A stretch of DNA of 10,545 nucleotides, taken from DATCLS01 sp035296625. GTDB taxonomy: Bacteria > Actinomycetota > Acidimicrobiia > Acidimicrobiales > VFJN01. Below the pieces are notes generated by a model that was not told the origin of the DNA, did no database searches, and was given only the letters and a program-made list of their open reading frames with translations. The stretch is taken from assembly GCA_035296625.1 (NCBI GenBank), contig DATHAO010000007.1, forward strand, positions 1 to 10,545, given 5' to 3'. Below are positions 5,704 through 10,545 of the stretch, piece by piece (the stretch's first letter is position 1; each line of letters opens with the position of its first letter). Made by a program: the position numbers and the translations under genes.

Positions 5704-8559
5704 TCAGGGGGCCGGGACGTAGCTGGCCACGTTCACGAAGGTGCGGCGTAGGTCGCTTGCACGGAGCGGCTGTGGGTACGACTCGTTGGTCAGCCACGCT
5801 GGCAATAGCGTGAGGTAGCGGTCGGACTCGACCTGGCCGCTGGTGCCGCCGGGCAAGGACGATTCGGCGCGTGATCGCTGGCCGGGCCGCATCTCGCCGA
5901 CGAAGCGCCGCACGGGCCCGCCACCGAACATGAAGCTGTTGGCGTCGCCGGCCCGAGCGCTGTGTCCCGCAGCGTCGACCGTGCCGAACCCGCCGTCGGT
6001 CGGGATGCCTGGCAGGCCCGGCAGTGGCTGCGGGAAGGCGCCACCGGCGGGTGGGATGGACCGTTCGCCGCCGAGCGGGTGGTCCAACACGACGCGGTGG
6101 AGCTTGCCCCACCGGTAGTCGTCCTGGTCGGCCGAGGCGCCGAAGGCCGCGGCGAACGACGGTCCGGCCAGACGGTCGAGAGCCTCGGCCAGGCTGCGCA
6201 GCAGCAGGACGTCGCGCTCGTCCTCGGGACTCGCCGCCCCGGGCACGACGAAGAAGTCGACGCCGGAGGCCCCGACACCACCGCTGGTGGGGTAACCGTC
6301 GAGCAGATGCCGGAGGTCGGCGATGGCGACGTCGCCGCCGGGGCGGGACAGTCCCAGGCCGTCGAGCGTGGCGTCGATCGTGTTGGCGATCACGCGGCTG
6401 CGCCACACGCCGTGGAGAGTGGCGGCGATGCTGTCGGCGACCTCGTCGTCGGAGGGGGTCGTCAGCTCGCCGTCGGTGTCGGCCGCGTCGTAGCCCTCGG
6501 GGATCCCGGTAGGTGTCGTGAAGTCCCACGACCGCAGTCGTTCGATCGCCTCGGTCACCCGGGGGTCGGCGGCGAGGGCCGACAGTTCGGGCGTGGCGCT
6601 GCCTCCGGCGCGATCGAACGCGGCGAGGAGGTGGGGAACGAGCACCTCGGCATCCAGGAGGCCCACGTCGGCCTGCATGGCCTGCATCTCCTCGAACGAG
6701 ATCGAGCCGTCGCCGGCGAGCTGGGCGCGGATCATCTCGGTGATGCGGCCACCTCGAAAACCGTCGTATGAGGGGCTGAGGTAGTAGATGCCCCCCGTGG
6801 ACCGGAACTGGTTGAGTGGATCGTTGTCGAGTGTCGTCCCCGCCGGGTCGTTGTTGGCGTTGACGAACCACCCGGCCGCCGGGTTCACCGTCTGGGGCAT
6901 CTCGTCGGCCGGCAGGATCTCGTAGGGCAAGGCCTGGTTGGGCTGCCGGTCCTCGACCGGTAGCCATTCGTTGCCGCCGGTGCCGTCCCGCACGAAGAAC
7001 GGTGGCAACCCGTCGACCGCCCCCGCTTCGAGGTCTTCCCGCAGCGGCATCTCACCGCTCGTGAAGTAGGCGAGGTTGCCCTCCACGTCGGCGTACGCCC
7101 AGTTCTGCGAGCCGAAGTCGAAGAACTGCAGGCCCTCTCGGAACTCGTCGAGGTTGCGGGCCCGGTTCCACAGGCGGAAGGCCTCGAGCTCCCGTGTGGC
7201 GCTGAAGCCGCTGAACTGCACCGAGATACCGACACCAGACGCCACGTCAGTGAAGACCAGCGGGCCGTTGTTGCGTCGCGGGACCACCAGGGTGGCCTCG
7301 GGGATCCCACCGCCGGGCGGCACCTCCACCACGCCGCCGCCCAGGGAGTTCACCCGGTAGGTCTCGGGGATGGCCTCCACCGGCTCGCGCACGCCCTCGT
7401 GCACGATCGCGAGCCCGCTCGGCGCCGACGGGTCCGTCACGAGCTGTTCCATGAACGTGTCGGTCACGTCCATGGGGTTGGTGGTCGCTCCCCAGGCGAT
7501 GAACTGGTTGTGACCCAGGATGACCCCGGGGATGCCCGCGAACCCCTCGCCGTAGACGTCCATCGATCCGGCCTTGAGGTGGATCGGGTAGAAGGTCGAG
7601 GGCGTGTCGAGTGCGAGGTGGGGGTCGTTGGCGATCATCGGGCGACCCGAGGCGCTCACCGACGCCGCCACACCCCACTCGTTGGAACCGCTGTCTGTCT
7701 CACGGTCGAGCGCCGGCGCCAGCAAGGGGACGTCCTCGATGCTGCGACGCCAGCCGCGCAGCGCGGCCACGGCGTCGGTGTCCAGGTAGGGCGGAGGCGC
7801 GCCGTGCCCCCGACGACCGGTCGCGCTGGCGCTCCCGCCGGTCGCGTCCCCGGCGCTCGCGGACGCCGCGGGCGTCGTCGCGTCGGGCACCGTCGCTGCT
7901 GGGTCGAAGGGAGCTGACCTGAAGACGTCCTGGAAGAACAGGGCGTTGCCGTCGAAGCCACCGGTCGCGCCGGCGGCGAGGTAGCCCAGGTAATCGAGCG
8001 TGATGTCGATGTCGAGGTCGAACGACAACGAGAACGCGATGGCCTTGCCGATGGTCAGCGAGTCGAGGGGCGTCCAAGGAGCGAACTCGTCCAGGGACAG
8101 CTCCGCGTACTCCGACGGCAGCGGGTGGCCCTCCACCCAGGCGTTCACACCGTCGGCATAGGCTTGCAGCGTCTCCATCGCCTCGGGCGACGCCACCTCC
8201 AGCGACCGCTCGGCGGCGCGACGCAAACCGATCGTTCGGGCCTGAACATCGGAAGGCAGAGCGCTCGCGCCCATGAGCTCGGCCTCCGTGCCGCTGGCCT
8301 GCCGCCTCGTGAGGTCCATCTGAAACAGCCGGTCCTCCGCGTGGACCCAGCCATGGAGGAACGCCGCGTCGTGGTCGTTCGCCGCGAAGATGTGCGCGAT
8401 GCCGTTGGCGTCGCGGGCGACACGAGCAGCGGATTGCAGCCCGGCGAGGCTCACCGGCTTCGTCGCCGCAGACGCGGTCGCAGATTGCTGCGGGCTGGTT
8501 GCCCCTGCCACCGCGGCCAACAAAAGGATGAGCGCCACCAAGACGGTCCCACGACGCAT
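5704..8559 (-). CDS. Secreted penicillin acylase family (Ntn) amidohydrolase
   Basis: 951-residue precursor of the penicillin/acyl-homoserine-lactone acylase family, which hydrolyse amide bonds of acylated substrates. Residues 1-32 look like a Sec signal peptide (MRRGT, a VLVALILLLAAVAG core, then Ala/Ser-rich sequence) with no lipobox cysteine, so export is expected. The alpha-chain region runs to about 221. A low-complexity Ala/Ser/Thr/Gly spacer covers about 222-257. The autocatalytic cleavage site is at GSNEWGV, leaving Ser292 as beta-chain residue 1. His at beta position 23 (NDPHLAL, 311-317) matches the spacing in known acylases. Others: GHNQFIAWGATTN (349-361), NWAYADVEGN (486-495), VNANNDP (567-573, likely oxyanion Asn), YRWGKLH (815-821). 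It is longer than the usual 750-850. The ATG at 8559 is fixed by a strong Shine-Dalgarno and the signal peptide; the frame is open to 8616. The substrate (beta-lactam, AHL, lipopeptide or other) cannot be told. Confidence 0.93.
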   Translation of the reverse strand: MRRGTVLVALILLLAAVAGATSPQQSATASAATKPVSLAGLQSAARVARDANGIAHIFAANDHDAAFLHGWVHAEDRLFQMDLTRRQASGTEAELMGASALPSDVQARTIGLRRAAERSLEVASPEAMETLQAYADGVNAWVEGHPLPSEYAELSLDEFAPWTPLDSLTIGKAIAFSLSFDLDIDITLDYLGYLAAGATGGFDGNALFFQDVFRSAPFDPAATVPDATTPAASASAGDATGGSASATGRRGHGAPPPYLDTDAVAALRGWRRSIEDVPLLAPALDRETDSGSNEWGVAASVSASGRPMIANDPHLALDTPSTFYPIHLKAGSMDVYGEGFAGIPGVILGHNQFIAWGATTNPMDVTDTFMEQLVTDPSAPSGLAIVHEGVREPVEAIPETYRVNSLGGGVVEVPPGGGIPEATLVVPRRNNGPLVFTDVASGVGISVQFSGFSATRELEAFRLWNRARNLDEFREGLQFFDFGSQNWAYADVEGNLAYFTSGEMPLREDLEAGAVDGLPPFFVRDGTGGNEWLPVEDRQPNQALPYEILPADEMPQTVNPAAGWFVNANNDPAGTTLDNDPLNQFRSTGGIYYLSPSYDGFRGGRITEMIRAQLAGDGSISFEEMQAMQADVGLLDAEVLVPHLLAAFDRAGGSATPELSALAADPRVTEAIERLRSWDFTTPTGIPEGYDAADTDGELTTPSDDEVADSIAATLHGVWRSRVIANTIDATLDGLGLSRPGGDVAIADLRHLLDGYPTSGGVGASGVDFFVVPGAASPEDERDVLLLRSLAEALDRLAGPSFAAAFGASADQDDYRWGKLHRVVLDHPLGGERSIPPAGGAFPQPLPGLPGIPTDGGFGTVDAAGHSARAGDANSFMFGGGPVRRFVGEMRPGQRSRAESSLPGGTSGQVESDRYLTLLPAWLTNESYPQPLRASDLRRTFVNVASYVPAP

Positions 8560-8564
8560 CGGCC

Positions 8565-8573
8565 CCACCTCCC
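8565..8573 (-). promoter_or_regulatory. Strong ribosome-binding site of the acylase
   Basis: On the - strand GGGAGGTGG contains the full anti-SD match GGAGGT, with 7 nt between that core and the ATG at 8559. It decides the start over upstream in-frame codons. It is the only canonical Shine-Dalgarno seen at a gene start in this window. Confidence 0.75.
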
Positions 8574-8619
8574 AACGCCGGGAACCAAGGGGCTGACGCC
8601 GCCTTCCCAGCGCCACATC

Positions 8620-8648
8620 AGACTAACGCCCGGTCTGGCATGCGTCCT
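8620..8648 (-). promoter_or_regulatory. Possible promoter of the acylase
   Basis: On the - strand TAGTCT (8625-8620) fits a TAnnnT -10 box. AGGACG (8648-8643) lies 17 bp upstream and shares the central GAC of a -35 box. The start would be near 8613, leaving a leader of about 54 nt that includes the Shine-Dalgarno. A short inverted repeat CAGAC/GTCTG (8619-8623 and 8633-8637) overlaps the -10 and could be an operator. Confidence 0.3.
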
Positions 8649-8771
8649 GAAGACGAACCCACGACCGGAAGTCCATCCGATCGGAGATCCCCGAGGTGAC
8701 GGAGCGGATGCGGCGCGTCCAGCCCGTCAACGAGGGGCGCTGCGTGGCGTCGGGCCGACAGACTTTCGGGC

Positions 8772-10355
8772 GTGGAAGGCTTCGAGATCGTCCTCGCTGC
8801 GGTGCTGGTCTCGGTGGCCGGCCTCAACGCGGTGGCCAGCCGCATCGGCATCCCGTACCCGATCGTGCTGGTGCTCGGGGGCCTCGCCCTCGGGCTCGTG
8901 CCGGGGCTCCCGCAGGTCGAGCTCGATCCCGACATGGTGCTGCTGGTCTTCCTGCCGCCACTGCTGTACTCCGCGGCGTTCTTCTCCGACATGCGGGCGC
9001 TGCGGGGCTATGCCCGCGCCCTGTCCCTCACCTCGGTCGGGCTCGTGCTGACCACGACGGTTTTGGTGGCGGTCCCGGCGCACGCGGTACTTGGCCTGCC
9101 GTGGCCCATGGCGTTCGCGCTCGGAGCGATCGTGTCGCCCACCGACCCGGTGGCCGCGACGGCCATCATGCGCCGCCTGGGTGCCCCCCGCCGGATAGTG
9201 AACCTGGTCGAGGGAGAGAGCCTGGTCAACGACGCCGTCGCCCTGGTGGCCTACCGCGTCGCGCTGGCGGCGGCGGTCGAGGGCAGCTTCTCGCTGCTCG
9301 ATGCCAGCCTGGAGTTCCTGGTCAGCACCGGGGGCGGCGTGGCGCTGGGCTTGGCGGTGGGGTACGTGATCGGCGAGATCCGCCGGCGCCTCGACGACTC
9401 GCCGACCGAGATCACGATCAGCCTCATCACCGGCTACGTCGCCTTCCTGCCCGCCGAGCAGCTGCATCTCTCGGCGGTGCTGGCCGTGGTGACGGCCGGC
9501 CTGTACCTCGGCTGGCGAGCGCCGGAGCTGGCTTCGCCGCCGACGCGCCTCCAGGCGTTCGCGGTGTGGGAGGTGCTGACCTTCCTCCTCAACGCCACGC
9601 TGTTCGTGCTGATCGGCCTGCAGCTTCCCGTGGTCGTCGACGGCCTGACCGGGCGGCCGCTGGCTGAGCTGGTCGGTGACGCCGCGCTCGTGTCCGCCGT
9701 GGTGATCGGCGCCCGCTTCGCCTGGTTGTTCACCACGCCGTACCTGCTCCGGGCGCTCGACAGGCGGCCTCAGCAGCGGGAGCGTCGAGTGGGCGCGGCG
9801 GCGCGGGTCGTGATCGCGTGGAGCGGCCTGCGAGGGGCCGTGTCGCTGGCCACGGCGCTGGCATTGCCTCTGGAGACCGATGCGCGTACCCGGCTGCCGG
9901 GGCGGGACCTGATCGTGTTCGTCACGTTCGCGGTGGTGCTGGTCACGGTCGTGGGCCAGGGGCTCACCCTGCCTGCACTGATCCGGCGATTGGGCGTGGT
10001 GGCCGACGGCCGTGAGGAGGAGCACGAGGAGCTGGTGGGCCGCTTGGTGGCGAGCAAGGCCGCGCTCAGCGAGCTCGAGGCCATGGCCGGCGAGGGGTGG
10101 GCGGGCGACGAAACGCTCGATCGTGCCCGCCGGTACTACGAGCAGCGCAAGCGCCGGTTCGCGGCCCGGGCCGGGAAGATCGAGGATCAGGGCTACGAGG
10201 ACGAGTCGCAGGTCCGCCAGCGGGTCCTGCGGCGCCTCTACGGGGCCGAGCGGCGGGCGGTCGTCGGGCTCCGGAACGCGGGCGACATCAGCAACGAGGT
10301 GATGCACCGCCTGGAGCGCGAGCTCGACCTCGAGGAGTCCTACCTCGAGCCCTAG
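8772..10355 (+). CDS. CPA1-family Na+/H+ antiporter
   Basis: Inner-membrane cation/proton antiporter, 527 residues, exchanging Na+ (perhaps K+ or Li+) for H+ in pH and salt homeostasis. About 12 hydrophobic helices fill residues 1-405. Family motifs: FLPPLLY at 60-66, ALGAIVSPTDPVAATAI at 116-132 with Asp125, EGESLVNDAVALV at 147-159 with the CPA1 Asn153-Asp154 pair, and SGLRGAVSLATAL at 351-363 with Arg354. A charged cytoplasmic tail of about 120 residues (411-527) is rich in Glu/Arg and predicted helical, ending in a LYGAERRAVVGLRNAGDIS-type segment seen in bacterial a_cpa1 proteins. The tail may be regulatory. The GTG at 8772 was chosen because the first membrane helix follows at once; no Shine-Dalgarno is visible, so the message may be leaderless. 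It diverges from the acylase across 212 bp. NhaP-type function is likely, but the transported ion is uncertain. Confidence 0.94.
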   Translation: MEGFEIVLAAVLVSVAGLNAVASRIGIPYPIVLVLGGLALGLVPGLPQVELDPDMVLLVFLPPLLYSAAFFSDMRALRGYARALSLTSVGLVLTTTVLVAVPAHAVLGLPWPMAFALGAIVSPTDPVAATAIMRRLGAPRRIVNLVEGESLVNDAVALVAYRVALAAAVEGSFSLLDASLEFLVSTGGGVALGLAVGYVIGEIRRRLDDSPTEITISLITGYVAFLPAEQLHLSAVLAVVTAGLYLGWRAPELASPPTRLQAFAVWEVLTFLLNATLFVLIGLQLPVVVDGLTGRPLAELVGDAALVSAVVIGARFAWLFTTPYLLRALDRRPQQRERRVGAAARVVIAWSGLRGAVSLATALALPLETDARTRLPGRDLIVFVTFAVVLVTVVGQGLTLPALIRRLGVVADGREEEHEELVGRLVASKAALSELEAMAGEGWAGDETLDRARRYYEQRKRRFAARAGKIEDQGYEDESQVRQRVLRRLYGAERRAVVGLRNAGDISNEVMHRLERELDLEESYLEP

Positions 10356-10545
10356 GCGGGCGGTACCAGCGTGATCGTCGCCGATCGGTCCGCCGGCTCG
10401 TCTGCAGCCGCGATCGCGGCCAGCTCGTCCGTGTCCACGCTGTCGCCGGCTCGTCTGTCGGCTGATTGCCAGGCCTTTTCCGACGCGCGCGAGTGACGCC
10501 GGCGTCGTACCGCCTGAGGGAAGCGTCCGCCGAAGGACGGAAACC
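10356..10545. other. Right-edge region with repeats and a possible minus-strand gene end
   Basis: No gene is certain here. A 14-bp direct repeat CGCCGGCTCGTCTG lies at 10391-10404 and 10444-10457. A perfect 14-bp palindrome GCCGCGATCGCGGC lies at 10407-10420 between the copies. A hairpin CGTCC-GCCGAA-GGACG is at 10524-10539, near the edge. On the - strand one frame is open from the window edge to a TAG at 10354-10352, ending ADRSATITLVPPA; that stop shares the CTAG of the antiporter stop. It could be the C-terminus of a convergent gene, but the 14-bp repeat (53 bp apart) falls in two different frames of it, which argues against simple coding duplication. No good intrinsic terminator for the antiporter is seen. 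Confidence 0.4.

Noticed and set aside
5627..6967. 446-residue - strand frame over the acylase 3' half and part of the tRNA
   Set aside because: It overlaps the tRNA gene and the conserved acylase frame, and is Arg/Pro-rich with no recognisable domain.
8727..10307. 526-residue - strand frame antisense to the antiporter
   Set aside because: Gln/His/Arg-rich shadow without motifs; the + strand frame encodes an unmistakable CPA1 antiporter.
1..10545. CRISPR array, insertion sequence or toxin-antitoxin/defence system
   Set aside because: No regularly spaced repeats, no transposase or terminal repeats, and no small paired genes of those types were found on either strand.

Overview
The window is very GC-rich DNA (clearly above 65% G+C by eye) with a strong G/C bias at third codon positions and frequent GTG starts. 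Most start codons lack a good Shine-Dalgarno. Together with the protein types this suggests an actinobacterium (Actinomycetota), possibly an acidimicrobial or related lineage. The genus cannot be read from the sequence alone.

Layout from left to right. (1) The 3' end of a probable TetR-family regulator on +, ending at 170. (2) ddl (D-alanine:D-alanine ligase) on -, 189-1268. It diverges across a 127-bp gap from murF on +, 1396-2775. The gap holds a perfect 13-bp inverted repeat. (3) A convergent murF/MFS interval with GC-rich hairpins and a 16-bp direct repeat. (4) An MFS exporter-like gene on -, 2932-4242, lying 108 bp downstream of ald (L-alanine dehydrogenase) on -, 4351-5490. (5) A tRNA-Val(CAC) gene on +, 5562-5635. 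(6) A secreted penicillin-acylase-family Ntn hydrolase on -, 5704-8559. It has a signal peptide, the autocatalytic serine and a clear Shine-Dalgarno. (7) A CPA1-type Na+/H+ antiporter on +, 8772-10355, diverging from the acylase. (8) A 190-bp right edge with a direct repeat, a palindrome, a small hairpin and a possible gene end on -.

Functional theme: Ddl makes D-Ala-D-Ala and MurF attaches it to the peptidoglycan precursor. Ald links L-alanine to pyruvate and ammonia. The left half is therefore an alanine and cell-wall precursor neighbourhood. The exporter, acylase and antiporter are envelope functions with no proven link to it. No stretch of more than 300 bases lacks a gene. I see no CRISPR array, insertion sequence, phage genes or obvious defence system. 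Most of the window is recognisable core biology; the less explained parts are the intergenic structures and the unknown substrate of the acylase.
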